A stretch of DNA of 64,000 bases, from NCBI RefSeq assembly GCF_003985155.1, contig NZ_ML133686.1, forward strand, positions 962,001 to 1,026,000. Direction: 5' to 3'. A model generated the notes under the pieces. The model had not been told where the DNA came from. It worked only from the letters and a program-made list of their open reading frames with translations, and ran no database searches. The position numbers were made by a program, and so were the translations under genes. Shown here piece by piece: positions 9,687 through 18,066 of this stretch (the first letter of the stretch is position 1; the number at the start of each line of letters is the position of its first letter). This DNA is from Rhizobium vallis. GTDB lineage: Bacteria; Pseudomonadota; Alphaproteobacteria; Rhizobiales; Rhizobiaceae.

Positions 9687-9811
9687 GACGGTTTCGCAAC
9701 GCGCCGGCCGCCAGCATACAAACACGCGATTTTTTCAGAAATGCTCTTGCATTGTCCGAAAGGACCCTTTAGAGAACCGCCCACGCAAGCGGCACGGCCG
9801 CTTCTGCAAGC

Positions 9812-9888
9812 GCACCCGTAGCTCAGCTGGATAGAGCACCAGACTACGAATCTGGGGGTCAGGAGTTCGAATCTCTTCGGGTGCGCCA
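9812..9888 (+). tRNA. tRNA-Arg (anticodon ACG)
   Basis: 77 bases including an encoded CCA. The acceptor stem GCACCCG pairs with CGGGTGC and the discriminator base is G. The anticodon arm CCAGA-CTACGAA-TCTGG gives ACG, reading CGU/CGC arginine codons after inosine modification. TTCGAAT is the T loop. A promoter-like TTGCAT, 17 bases, TAGAGA lies at 9747-9775. Confidence 0.97.
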
Positions 9889-9952
9889 TTTCTTTCAATG
9901 CTTAAAATGATTGTTCAGGCATCCCGGAAACCGGGCGCTGTCGGCCGTTTTC

Positions 9953-10492
9953 CTAACGCGTGCGAAGCAGCGCCTGGAAATCGCTTTGCGTCTCGCCGTA
10001 GGTCTCGTTGTAGGTCATGACCACCGACGCCTTCAGATGTTTGAGATCGACTTCGGCGGCGCTGCGCGGCGATTTGGTCTGGTACTCATAGGTTCCGACG
10101 ACCGTGTCTATCGCGACGGGTCGGACGAGGCGTTTGCCATCCAGCAGCTTTAGCAGCGCGTCCCCGATGAAGGGATAAGGACTATACTCATTGTTGAGCC
10201 AGTCCGGCTGAATCACGCCACGGCTGATCCCTACCGCTTCCAGCGCCTGTAGCTTGCTATTGGAATCCCCTGATGGCAGCGGCGCGTCCGAGTTGCCGTT
10301 GACCGCTGATTGCGCGGATTCCCCGGAACAGGAAAGCATGGCGCAGACGGCGTCGTGGCCGGTCTTGGTCAGACTTGGAATTTGCGTGAGCAACGCGGTC
10401 AGGGCGATCAGCAGCGCGGTGATCTGGGCGGTCGTACCCGTCATGCGCTCCAGAAACGATTTCTTCGGTGCCTGGCCTTCGTCCTTGCTCAT
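9953..10492 (-). CDS. Uncharacterised membrane-anchored protein
   Basis: 179 residues from ATG 10492, preceded by AAGG; a longer frame begins at 10576 but lacks a ribosome-binding site. One hydrophobic helix (TAQITALLIALTALLTQIPS, about residues 19-38) follows a short charged N-terminus. The rest is a soluble domain with a small Cys pair (CAMLSC) and a beta-rich C-terminus (VAIDTVVGTYEYQTKSPRSA). I recognise no family. It lies just downstream of tRNA-Arg in opposite orientation and could be accessory cargo, but no integrase or repeat supports that. Confidence 0.65.
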   Translation of the reverse strand: MSKDEGQAPKKSFLERMTGTTAQITALLIALTALLTQIPSLTKTGHDAVCAMLSCSGESAQSAVNGNSDAPLPSGDSNSKLQALEAVGISRGVIQPDWLNNEYSPYPFIGDALLKLLDGKRLVRPVAIDTVVGTYEYQTKSPRSAAEVDLKHLKASVVMTYNETYGETQSDFQALLRTR

Positions 10493-10716
10493 CACGATAC
10501 CCTTGATGATGAAGCTCTGATCCCGCTCTATTAGGATCGGTGCTGGAAACTCTAGACGCTTCCTGCTGTTGTGCAACTCATTGTTGTTTCACAGCGCATG
10601 CCATTCCGAAGTTGTTGGGCGGTGACGCTGGTTTTACCGCCAGCCTAGTTTCGCGCAATCTTCCTGATGTATCTGCGGGTCTGATGATTTGCGGGCGTGT
10701 CGGCCGGAGGAATGCA

Positions 10717-11037
10717 ATGGCGTTGGGAATTTTTCGGGCTTTGGGTGTCGTGGCCATGATGGCGGCTCTCGCCGGCTGCATCGACCATGCGAACGAGCCC
10801 GTGCTCCTGGCGATCGGTGTGCCGGTTAATCCGGCGAGCGTCGCAAACAGTATTTGCGTGACCGACGGCAACGCCATGTATGACGAGGCGAGGAAGCAAT
10901 ATCAGTTGCGCGCGCAACTGACGGGATACGCGCAGGCCGATGATCTGGATGCGGAAACGATCGCGCGTGCCGCAGCTCACAGGCAATATGTGGCCTGCAT
11001 CTCCGGCCAGGGCTACCGGCCATTATACGCGAATTGA
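10717..11037 (+). CDS. Small lipoprotein of unknown function
   Basis: 106 residues with a lipoprotein signal: MALGIFRALGVVAMMAALAG followed by Cys in an LAGC lipobox. The mature part has two further cysteines (ICVTDGNAMYD and YVACISGQGY) and a helical middle (DLDAETIARAAAHRQYV). ATG 10717 is preceded by GGAGG; a longer upstream frame is not supported. Function unknown. Confidence 0.7.
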   Translation: MALGIFRALGVVAMMAALAGCIDHANEPVLLAIGVPVNPASVANSICVTDGNAMYDEARKQYQLRAQLTGYAQADDLDAETIARAAAHRQYVACISGQGYRPLYAN

Positions 11038-11238
11038 GAACAGAGAATTCACGTTTCGTAGCAAGGCTGCCCGAAGGCTCTGCGAACGCTTCCTCCAATC
11101 GCGACTTTTCACGTTTTTAGGCGATTTAGTCACGCCAGATCGCTTGCAATCACGAGTTTTGGAAGTTGCGCCGAACGGTGGAACTCCGCAGGCCGAGAAG
11201 GCATTTTTCTGACATAAATCCACGAAGGAGGGTTTATC

Positions 11239-11610
11239 ATGAAAATGCCCAATATTGTTTTTTCCACCGTCTCAATCTGTGCCCTTCTTGCCCTCGCGCC
11301 GGCCGCCCCGGCGCAGGCAGCGCCCGTTCAGCTGGCTTCGGCGCCCGCTGTCGTAGATGTAAAAATGGTGCAGAATGAAGATCATGCCGGCATTTGGAAC
11401 GGGTATCGAGGCTTCCGTACGGAGCGTCCCGGAACGCGCCGTCATTCCGATGGCTATTGGTATCCGCTTGCCGCGTTCGGCGTCGAGGCAGGCACCACGG
11501 GCTCCGTCGTCCGTCAGCCGGTGAATAAGCCTGCACCCGCGACGATGTGCAACCCTACGTTTTCAGGATCGATCGGGCCCGGAAGCATGCCGTGTGATAA
11601 CGGCTATTGA
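11239..11610 (+). CDS. Small exported protein, BA14K-like repeat
   Basis: 123 residues with a signal peptide ending near AQA-AP. The middle segment WNGYRGFRTERPGTRRHSDG followed by YWYPLAAFG resembles the GYRGYR...WWFPLAAF segment of rhizobial/Brucella BA14K-type small secreted proteins. The C-terminus holds a cysteine pair (MCNPTFSG and SMPCDNGY). GAAGGAGGG supports the start. GGAAC, 17 bases, CATT (11180-11205) upstream weakly resembles an EcfG stress promoter. A terminator follows. Confidence 0.75.
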   Translation: MKMPNIVFSTVSICALLALAPAAPAQAAPVQLASAPAVVDVKMVQNEDHAGIWNGYRGFRTERPGTRRHSDGYWYPLAAFGVEAGTTGSVVRQPVNKPAPATMCNPTFSGSIGPGSMPCDNGY

Positions 11611-11625
11611 GCCGGCAAATGAAAG

Positions 11626-11648
11626 AGGCGGCCACCGGTCGCCTTTTT
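11626..11648 (+). terminator. Terminator after the BA14K-like gene
   Basis: AGGCGGCC pairs with GGTCGCCT around a three-base loop, followed by TTTT. Confidence 0.7.
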
Positions 11649-11764
11649 CATGATCGGGGCGCCGCTCACAACTCTGTGACCTCCCTTGTGGCGCCGTAGT
11701 ATGTGACAGATCCGCTTCCTAACTCCTCGGCGTAAATTCCCTGAATCCTCCCAAGGAGAAGAAA

Positions 11765-12067
11765 ATGACCATTATCCTCAAGAGCGGCCTGATGGCCGCT
11801 GCCTTCGGCGCAATCCTCGGCCTCTCGGCTTTCTCGGCCGGAGCGGCTCCGCTTCAGTCAAGCGCTGTCGAACAGCCCGCAGCCGAGCGTCCGGTTTCCC
11901 AGGACGGGACCAGAATACAGCACGACAGGCGCACGACCGGTTCGATCGGCCAGCGCAACGCAGACACTGATTCGACGATGCCTTACATGATGCGATCGAA
12001 GAAGCCGCTGAACATGGATTGCAAGCTCGGCTTCAACCCGACGAGCAGCTCCAGCTGCAACTACTGA
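11765..12067 (+). CDS. Small exported protein with C-terminal cysteine pair
   Basis: 100 residues with a clear signal peptide (LMAAAFGAILGLSAFSAGA). The mature part is polar and probably disordered, containing TTGSIGQR and a C-terminus with DCKLGFNP and SCNY. TTGS and the closing cysteine pair recall the neighbour at 11239, so the two may be distant paralogues. AAGGAG supports the start. Function unknown; no recognised domain. Confidence 0.7.
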   Translation: MTIILKSGLMAAAFGAILGLSAFSAGAAPLQSSAVEQPAAERPVSQDGTRIQHDRRTTGSIGQRNADTDSTMPYMMRSKKPLNMDCKLGFNPTSSSSCNY

Positions 12068-12086
12068 GGACGCCGCGGCGTTCGTG

Positions 12087-12113
12087 AAAGGCGGCCCAGG
12101 GCCGCCTTTTTCG
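12087..12113 (+). terminator. Rho-independent terminator
   Basis: AAAGGCGGCC pairs with GGCCGCCTTT around CAG... with a T-run following (12109-12111). Confidence 0.85.
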
Positions 12114-12212
12114 TTCCAATAGGCCGGAAGCCTGGGGCAGGGGTCTTTGCAAGTTCGGCGAGCCTTGCGCCTCCAGAAAAGTCTGCTGCTTTGCGGCCTG
12201 CTTCAATAAATA

Positions 12213-12227
12213 TTGCATTAAATGCAA
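12213..12227. promoter_or_regulatory. Inverted repeat in AT-rich leader
   Basis: TTGCAT-TAA-ATGCAA lies about 130 bases before the methyltransferase gene. It may be an operator; the TetR regulator encoded at 13049 is a candidate binder. The rest of 12114-12357 shows no gene I can support. Confidence 0.35.
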
Positions 12228-12357
12228 AAATACACTAAATGCTGATAGAGAAAGGTCGTGGAAACAGGGGTGCGGAGCGCTGTTTGCCTTGGAATTGCCA
12301 TGCTAGCCGCGATGGTCGCATTCATAATCAATCGAATTTCAGACAGGTGGGACAATC

Positions 12358-13029
12358 ATGATCGCAAAGACTGCATGCTCCGATTTCCTGCATTTTTTCC
12401 GCTCCTGGATCAGCAATCCCCTTCGGGTCGCCGCCATCGCGCCGTCGGGCGATTCGCTTGCCAGGATCATGACGAGTGAAATTGCAGCGCTGGACGGGCC
12501 GATCATCGAGCTCGGCCCGGGAACGGGCGTGTTCACCCGCGCGCTCCTGGCGCGCGGGGTCAGTGAGGCCGATCTGACGCTGATCGAGTATGGCCCGGAA
12601 TTCATCGGAGCGCTGCAGTCGCGTTTCCCTACGGCGCGGCTCCTGCAGATGGATGCAGCCCATCTCGCCGAGGCCGATATCTTCGAGGGCGAGCCGGTCG
12701 GCGCCGTTGTCAGCGGCCTGCCCCTGCTGTCCATGTCGCCGGACAAGATCGCCGCGATCATGGCTGGCGTCTTCACCTATATGCGGCCGGGCGGGGCCGT
12801 CTATCAGTTTACCTATGGCCCGCGTTGCCCGGTGCCTCGGCCGATACTCGATCGTCTTGGATTGGAGGCGATGCGCATCGGCGGCACCGTGCGCAATCTG
12901 CCGCCGGCCTCGGTCTACAGGATTTCACGCCGCGAGCCGCTGGAGCTTTCGCGCGAGCGTCTGAGGTATCGGAAGAGCGAAGCCGAGATCGACGATGTCG
13001 CCGCCTTCTCCAATGAAGCGGGCGGCTGA
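12358..13029 (+). CDS. SAM-dependent methyltransferase, phospholipid N-methyltransferase-like
   Basis: 223 residues of the class I methyltransferase fold. Motif I is IELGPGTGVFTRALLARGV (about residues 49-67), and the motif II acidic residue is in LTLIEYGPEF. VVSGLPLLSMSPDKIAAIM follows as motif IV, replacing the NLPY of KsgA. This layout is that of the PmtA group, which methylates phosphatidylethanolamine towards phosphatidylcholine at the inner membrane. Rhizobia often carry several paralogues, so the substrate is uncertain. It is followed after 19 bases by a TetR regulator, probably co-transcribed. Confidence 0.75.
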   Translation: MIAKTACSDFLHFFRSWISNPLRVAAIAPSGDSLARIMTSEIAALDGPIIELGPGTGVFTRALLARGVSEADLTLIEYGPEFIGALQSRFPTARLLQMDAAHLAEADIFEGEPVGAVVSGLPLLSMSPDKIAAIMAGVFTYMRPGGAVYQFTYGPRCPVPRPILDRLGLEAMRIGGTVRNLPPASVYRISRREPLELSRERLRYRKSEAEIDDVAAFSNEAGG

Positions 13030-13048
13030 ATAGTATCGTCGGGCGGGA

Positions 13049-13684
13049 ATGACTGAGAACAAGCAGACGAAGACGACGGAAGGCAGGCGGGAACGCAAAC
13101 GGCGGCAGACGCGCGAGCGCATCGAGCAGGCCGCCATGGCTCTCTTCTTGGGGCGCGGCTTTGAAGCCACGACGATCGAGGACATCACCGAGGCTGCCGA
13201 TGTCTCCAAGCGCAGTTTCTTCGATTATTTCCCGTCGAAGGAAGAGGTCGTTTTCGCCTGGCAGGATTCCTTTGCTGATCGCCTGATGGCGGCGGTCGCG
13301 GCGAGGCCTGTGGAAGAATCGTCCGTCAAGGCGGTGGAGGCGGCGATCACGGCAACTGTTGCCGGCACGATAGATGAGAGCGGCTTGGCGCTTCATGAGC
13401 TCATTCATCGCACCCCAGCGCTCAAGGCTCGCGATCAGCTGAAATATGCCAAGCTTGAGCAGAAGCTTACCGAGGCGCTGCTTTTGCGCAAGGGAAACGA
13501 TCCGCAAGAGCAGCCCCGCATGCGCATGCTCGCCGCGATCATCATCGGCGCGATGCGCGTCGGCGGCGAACTCTGGCAGCAGCGCCCGCCGGGTGCCTCG
13601 CTGCAGGATCTTGTCCACGAGACTTTCGCCGAGCTCTGGAAGATGCTGGCGGAATTCGGCGACCAGGCGAAGAACAGATCTTGA
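13049..13684 (+). CDS. TetR-family transcriptional regulator
   Basis: 211 residues. The N-terminal helix-turn-helix is canonical: RERIEQAAMALFLGRGFEAT, then TIEDITEAADVSKRSFFDYF with PSKEEVV. The C-terminal half is a helical ligand domain without recognisable specificity. It sits immediately after the methyltransferase-like gene and may control it or the next gene. Confidence 0.88.
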   Translation: MTENKQTKTTEGRRERKRRQTRERIEQAAMALFLGRGFEATTIEDITEAADVSKRSFFDYFPSKEEVVFAWQDSFADRLMAAVAARPVEESSVKAVEAAITATVAGTIDESGLALHELIHRTPALKARDQLKYAKLEQKLTEALLLRKGNDPQEQPRMRMLAAIIIGAMRVGGELWQQRPPGASLQDLVHETFAELWKMLAEFGDQAKNRS

Positions 13685-13998
13685 CGCAGGTCAGCTGAGC
13701 ATCGGCATCATCTCATGCGGCGCAGCCGGCCGTAGGTGAAATTCGCTATCCGGTTTCACCGTGACCAAGCCGTCAATTCGATCGCGATTTTCAGCCCCAT
13801 CACTGTTATCCGGTCGGCGCCGTCCTATATGTGCAAGCGTCACAAGCAGCCACATTTCTCGATATCACCTCGATGGGCGGGTCATCACCAGCCGGGCGTT
13901 GCTGTCGATCGGGCGGAAATTTCGAACGCGGAGGCATTTCCCGCTTCCGACAGTTCCACCGATTTAGAACGATTTCATTGACCGAGAGAGGAAAGACC
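13685..13998. other. Intergenic region before the aldo/keto reductase
   Basis: About 310 bases. The reductase frame stays open upstream to 13831 but lacks family similarity there. ATG 13999, preceded by GAGAGGAAAG, is the real start. I see no RNA gene or clear promoter motif. Confidence 0.4.
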
Positions 13999-14880
13999 AT
14001 GTCCAATTACAATGCGGCCAAGTCAGGCACCTTCAAGATCGGCGGCGATATCGAGATCAACCGTCTCGGTTTCGGCGCCATGCGCGTCACCGGCAAGGGC
14101 ATCTGGGGCGAGCCTGCCGATCACGACGAATCCATCCGCACGCTGAAGCGCCTGCCGGAGCTCGGCGTCAACTTCATCGATACGGCCGATTCCTATGGTC
14201 CGGATGTCTCCGAATGGCTGATCAGAGAAGCGCTGCATCCCTATGGTGGCAAGTCCATCGTCGCAACGAAGGGCGGCCTGACCCGTCACGGTCCTGATAT
14301 CTGGCTGCCGGTCGGCCGGCCTGAATACCTGATCCAGCAGGCGCATAAGAGCCTGCGCAATCTCGGCGTCGAGCAGATCGATCTCTGGCAGCTTCACCGG
14401 ATCGACCCCAAGGTGCCGGCCAAGGAGCAATTCGACGCGATCAAATCGCTGCTCGATGCCGGCCTCATCCGTCATGCGGGCTTGAGCGAAGTTTCCGTTG
14501 CCGAGATCGAGGCTGCCTCGAAGCATTTCAAAGTCGCGACCGTTCAGAACCGCTACAACCTCGTCGATCGCACCAGCGAGGACGTGCTCGATTATTGCGC
14601 CAAGCACAATATCGGCTTCATCCCGTGGTATCCGCTCGCCGCCGGCGATCTCGCCAAGCCGGGCTCGTTGCTCGATACGATCGCCAGAAAACATGGCGCC
14701 GCGCCAAGCCAGATCGCGCTTGCCTGGGTGCTGAAGCGCAGCCCTGTGATGCTGCCGATCCCCGGCACCTCCAAGGTCAAGCATCTCGAGGAAAATGTCG
14801 CGGCGGTTGATATCACGCTGTCAGACGGTGAGTTCTCCGCTCTCGATGCCGAGGGGCGGAAGGTCTTCAAGGCAGCTTGA
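13999..14880 (+). CDS. Aldo/keto reductase
   Basis: 293 residues, TIM-barrel oxidoreductase using NADPH. The catalytic tetrad can be placed: Asp in [10 protein letters not shown] with its Tyr, Lys in IVATKGGL, and His in LWQLHRIDP. The C-terminal cofactor motif is [16 protein letters not shown]. It resembles YdbC/oxidoreductase-type AKRs that act on small aldehydes; the physiological substrate is unknown. It is monocistronic. Confidence 0.88.
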   Translation: MSNYNAAKSGTFKIGGDIEINRLGFGAMRVTGKGIWGEPADHDESIRTLKRLPELGVNFIDTADSYGPDVSEWLIREALHPYGGKSIVATKGGLTRHGPDIWLPVGRPEYLIQQAHKSLRNLGVEQIDLWQLHRIDPKVPAKEQFDAIKSLLDAGLIRHAGLSEVSVAEIEAASKHFKVATVQNRYNLVDRTSEDVLDYCAKHNIGFIPWYPLAAGDLAKPGSLLDTIARKHGAAPSQIALAWVLKRSPVMLPIPGTSKVKHLEENVAAVDITLSDGEFSALDAEGRKVFKAA

Positions 14881-14914
14881 TGGAAGCGCCAACGCAGTCC
14901 GGTTTGCGCTAGTG

Positions 14915-14980
14915 GCTGCGCCTCACCCTAACCTTCTCCCTGTGGAAACGGGGAGAGGGGGCGGCTGCGGGATGAGGGGC
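14915..14980. repeat. Rhizobial palindromic intergenic repeat (CTCTCCCC family)
   Basis: TTCTCCCTGT-GGAA-ACGGGGAGAG forms a hairpin, flanked by CGCCTCACCC and GGGATGAGG. It matches the layout of the element at 33383-33428, so it is a dispersed family. Confidence 0.65.
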
Positions 14981-15154
14981 GGGCGCAAACTTCCCGGGGC
15001 CACATTTTTCAGCAGAATTTTGACCACCTGGTCAAACATGCTGTAAAATGAGGCGTTGACCTGTTATTTTGGAGGCAAGCCTTGCGCTATATGCATTGCT
15101 GCATTGCGGTATTTTCGCTGTTCTCCATCGAATGAATTAGGTATTACTATCTTC

Positions 15155-15273
15155 GTAAGCAGCGCACTCCTCCTCCCAGCGCTCTTACATCGGACTGACA
15201 ACACTCCTCCTCCCAGTTGTCAGTCAGGATCAAGAGCCTGGCGCACCTCCTCCCGCGCCGGGCTCTTTTCTTT
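15155..15273 (+). ncRNA. Trans-acting sRNA with three anti-Shine-Dalgarno loops, alpha-r14 (NfeR1) type
   Basis: Three consecutive hairpins. Hairpin 1: AGCGC (15161-15165) / GCGCT (15179-15183), loop ACTCCTCCTCCCA. Hairpin 2: a perfect 10-base stem GACTGACAAC (15193-15202) / GTTGTCAGTC (15216-15225), with the identical loop. Hairpin 3: AAGAGCC-T-GGCGC / GCGCC-G-GGCTCTT (15232-15267), loop ACCTCCTCCC, followed by TTCTTTT as intrinsic terminator. Each loop is complementary to ribosome-binding sites. Length near 120 and three hairpins fit the alpha-r14 family, whose S. meliloti member is NfeR1. The 5' end is approximate; TACTAT at 15145-15150 may be the -10. Confidence 0.82.
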
Positions 15274-15376
15274 TCCCCCAAAGCTTTCCATCTCATCCGG
15301 TTTGACTCGGCAAGCGACGTCGGACTATTTGAACGTGTGCAGCCTGTCCGGCGCATGAACCGGTTGGAGTTTGGTC

Positions 15377-16654
15377 ATGATCGGCAAATGGCGCGCCTCG
15401 CATTCGGCTCTGACAGCTCTTCTGGTTGCAACGGTTGTCATCGCCGGCTGCGGCGGCAGGCCGATCGGCGTCATGCAGGCGGCCGGCACCGTGCCGCCCG
15501 GCACGTCGAAGGTCGATCTTCTCGTGGCGACGACGCGCGCTGCCGACGACAATCCCGCTGTGCTTTTCTCCGGCGAGCGCGGCACCGGGCTCACTGTCAA
15601 TGCCGTCGATGTTTCGATCCCGCCGGAAGCCAACCGCAAGGTCGGCCAGGTGCAGTGGCCAAAACGCCTGCCGGCCGATCCGCTGCGGGATTTCGTCACC
15701 GTATCCGTCGATCCGCTGGAAGGCGAGCGGGCGGGTGAGACCTGGCTGAAGAGCCATATGCCGAAAAGCCGCCGCGTGCTGGTCTTCGTGCACGGTTTCA
15801 ACAATCGTTATGAGGATGCCGTCTACCGCTTCGCGCAGATCGTTCACGATTCCCATGCTGACGTCGCCCCCGTCGTCTTCACATGGCCTTCGCGTGCCAG
15901 CATCTTCGATTATAATTACGACAAGGAAAGCACCAACTATTCCCGCGACGCGCTGGAGGAATTGCTGACCCGCACCGCCGCCAATCCCGCGGTCAGCGAC
16001 GTCACCATCATGGCGCATTCAATGGGCACTTGGCTCACCGTCGAAGCGCTCAGGCAGATGGCGATCCGCAACGGTCACGTCGCCTCTAAGATCAACAACG
16101 TCATCCTTGCCTCGCCGGATCTCGACGTCGATGTCTTCGGCCGCCAATTCATGAGCCTCGGCAAGGAAAAGCCGCACTTTACCATCTTCGTCTCGCAGGA
16201 CGACCGCGCTCTGGCGCTGTCGCGGCGCATCTCCGGCAATGTCGATCGGCTCGGCCAGATCGATCCCTCCGCCGAACCCTATCGCAGCAAGCTCGAGGCC
16301 GCCGGCATCACCGTGCTTGACCTCACCAAGCTCAAGGGCGGCGATCGGCTGAACCATGGCAAGTTCGCCGAAAGCCCTGAGGTGGTGAAGCTGATCGGCG
16401 ACCGGCTGATTGCGGGCCAGACGATCACCGATTCCAATGTCGGTCTCGGCGAGGCCGTCGGTGCCGTGGCGATGGGGGCTGCCCAGACCGCCGGAAGTGC
16501 GGTCAGCGTCGCCGTCAGCACGCCGATCGCGATCTTCGATCCGCGCACCCGGCGCAACTATGACGCCCAGCTGAAACGTCTCGGCCAGTCGATGAACAAT
16601 ACCGTCGGTTCGGTCGGCGACAGCGTCGGAGCTGGCCTGCCCGAAAGCCAGTAA
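15377..16654 (+). CDS. Lipoprotein alpha/beta hydrolase, DUF900 type
   Basis: 425 residues from ATG 15377, preceded by GGAG. The lipoprotein signal ends in VVIAGCGG (lipobox IAGC). The hydrolase core has VLVFVHGFNNRYEDAVYRFA (oxyanion strand), FTWPSRASIFDYNYDKES, and the nucleophile elbow IMAHSMGTWL with the catalytic Ser. It is probably a periplasm-facing esterase or lipase of unknown substrate. The region after about residue 340 (GEAVGAVAMGAAQTAGSAVS) is low-complexity. The sRNA terminator lies 100 bases upstream. Confidence 0.85.
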   Translation: MIGKWRASHSALTALLVATVVIAGCGGRPIGVMQAAGTVPPGTSKVDLLVATTRAADDNPAVLFSGERGTGLTVNAVDVSIPPEANRKVGQVQWPKRLPADPLRDFVTVSVDPLEGERAGETWLKSHMPKSRRVLVFVHGFNNRYEDAVYRFAQIVHDSHADVAPVVFTWPSRASIFDYNYDKESTNYSRDALEELLTRTAANPAVSDVTIMAHSMGTWLTVEALRQMAIRNGHVASKINNVILASPDLDVDVFGRQFMSLGKEKPHFTIFVSQDDRALALSRRISGNVDRLGQIDPSAEPYRSKLEAAGITVLDLTKLKGGDRLNHGKFAESPEVVKLIGDRLIAGQTITDSNVGLGEAVGAVAMGAAQTAGSAVSVAVSTPIAIFDPRTRRNYDAQLKRLGQSMNNTVGSVGDSVGAGLPESQ

Positions 16655-16678
16655 AAATTCCATAGGCATCACAGCCGT

Positions 16679-16692
16679 TGTGATATATCACA
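16679..16692. promoter_or_regulatory. Perfect operator palindrome before the oxidase/epimerase pair
   Basis: TGTGATATATCACA is a perfect 14-base palindrome 40 bases before ATG 16733. Its shape suits a GntR/FadR-type dimer. Rhizobial hydroxyproline genes are controlled by a GntR regulator (HypR), but no such gene is in the window. Confidence 0.5.
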
Positions 16693-16732
16693 TCCCCGCG
16701 GCAATTCTGTCTGCCGTGCGATGGGTTGATTC

Positions 16733-17983
16733 ATGGCGGATGAGACGAAGAAGAACGTTGTTGTCGTCGGCGCGGGCGTGATCGGCGCCGCGATCGCCTT
16801 CGAGCTGCAGCGGCGTGGTTTGCAGGCAACGCTGATCGACAAGAGTGAACCGGGACGCGGCGCCTCGTTCGGCAATATGGCGAGCATCGCCCTCGATTTT
16901 GCCGCCGGTTCCGGCCCTTCGACCTGGAAGAAAATCCCCGGCTGGCTGCTCGATCCCGAAGGCCCGGTCTGGCTGCGGCCGTCCTATGCGGCCAGGATTT
17001 TGCCTTGGTTCCTGCGCTTCCTCGCCGCCGGCCGGCCTTCGCGCCTCAGAGAAATTGAGGATGCCGGCATGAGCCTGTCGCGCCAGGCGCTCGGCGATTT
17101 CCGAGAAATGTTGCAGGCGATCGGCGCTCCCGAATTGATGACGGAGGAAGGTTGTCTCGCCATCTACGAGACCGAGGCGGAATTTGCCGCCGATCGTGGC
17201 CATCTCGCCATGATGCAGCGCTACGGTCTCGAATTCGAGGTCTTGAGCAACGGCGCCATCCAATATTACGAGCCTACCCTTTCGCCGGCGATCGCCAAGG
17301 CCGTGCTGCTGCCTGACAACAAGTCGATCCGCGATCCCCACAAGCTGGTGGTGAAGCTGGCCGACGCGGCCATCGCTGCGGGCGCAGCCTTCGTCTCCGG
17401 GGCCGTCAGGAACATCGAGCGCAAGGGCGATGGTACTGCCGTCGTTCTCCTCGAGGATGGCAGACGTGTCGAGGCGGGTTCGGTGGTGCTGGCCGCCGGC
17501 GTCCACACCCGGTTCCTTGCAGAAAAGCTCGGCGAGCCGATCCCGCTCGAAACCGAGCGCGGCTATCACACCCAGATCATGACGCCGGGCATCTCCATGC
17601 GCTATTCGGTGATCTGGCCGCATCGCGCCTTTATGGTGACGCCGACGGCGGGCGGCATCCGCGTCGGCGGCAATGTCGAACTCGCCGGTCTCGATGCGGC
17701 TCCGGATTTCCGTCGTCCGAGGGTGCTGGTACGCCATGCCCAGCGCGCGCTGCCGGGGCTGAAGGTCGAGGAGACGACGGAATGGATGGGGCATCGCCCG
17801 GCGCTGCCGGATACGATACCGATCATTTCGCGGTCGTCGAAGATGCCTGAGGTTTTCTACGCGACCGGCCACGGCCATCTCGGCCTGACCTTTTCGGCAA
17901 CGACAGCGCTAATGATCGCCGATATGGTGACCGGAGTGAAACCGTCCCTCGATATGACCCCGTTCCGCATCGACCGATACTAG
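16733..17983 (+). CDS. FAD-dependent D-amino-acid dehydrogenase family (DadA-like), probably cis-4-hydroxy-D-proline oxidising
   Basis: 416 residues. The N-terminal Rossmann fingerprint VVVVGAGVIGAAIAFELQRR binds FAD. The C-terminal DAO motif THQ-type segment WMGHRPALPDTIPIISRSSK and FYATGHGHLGLTFSATTALM is typical of DadA-like enzymes. These oxidise D-amino acids to imino acids at the membrane. The proline-racemase-family gene follows after 83 bases, and epimerase plus FAD oxidase is the usual pair converting L-hydroxyproline through its D-epimer. The substrate is inferred from this context. Confidence 0.8.
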   Translation: MADETKKNVVVVGAGVIGAAIAFELQRRGLQATLIDKSEPGRGASFGNMASIALDFAAGSGPSTWKKIPGWLLDPEGPVWLRPSYAARILPWFLRFLAAGRPSRLREIEDAGMSLSRQALGDFREMLQAIGAPELMTEEGCLAIYETEAEFAADRGHLAMMQRYGLEFEVLSNGAIQYYEPTLSPAIAKAVLLPDNKSIRDPHKLVVKLADAAIAAGAAFVSGAVRNIERKGDGTAVVLLEDGRRVEAGSVVLAAGVHTRFLAEKLGEPIPLETERGYHTQIMTPGISMRYSVIWPHRAFMVTPTAGGIRVGGNVELAGLDAAPDFRRPRVLVRHAQRALPGLKVEETTEWMGHRPALPDTIPIISRSSKMPEVFYATGHGHLGLTFSATTALMIADMVTGVKPSLDMTPFRIDRY

Positions 17984-18066
17984 AACAGGATGATTGCAAG
18001 CCGATCGGTTTAGAATCTGAATGCTGTTTTGAATTCAATATTCACGTCTGATCTGGAGGTTTCGAT

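Noticed and set aside
9889..12113. Genomic island integrated at tRNA-Arg
   Set aside because: No integrase, transposase or duplicated tRNA 3' end is visible, so only a weak accessory signal remains.
12258..12479. GTG-initiated frame with a short hydrophobic N-terminus
   Set aside because: It overlaps the methyltransferase gene by over 100 bases and its second half is shadow sequence. The hydrophobic start alone is not enough.
15155..15273. Interpretation as an AbcR (alpha-r15) sRNA or a CRISPR-like repeat
   Set aside because: AbcR genes sit in another context and have a different loop arrangement. The repeated CTCCTCCC lies in hairpin loops with unequal spacing, not in an array.
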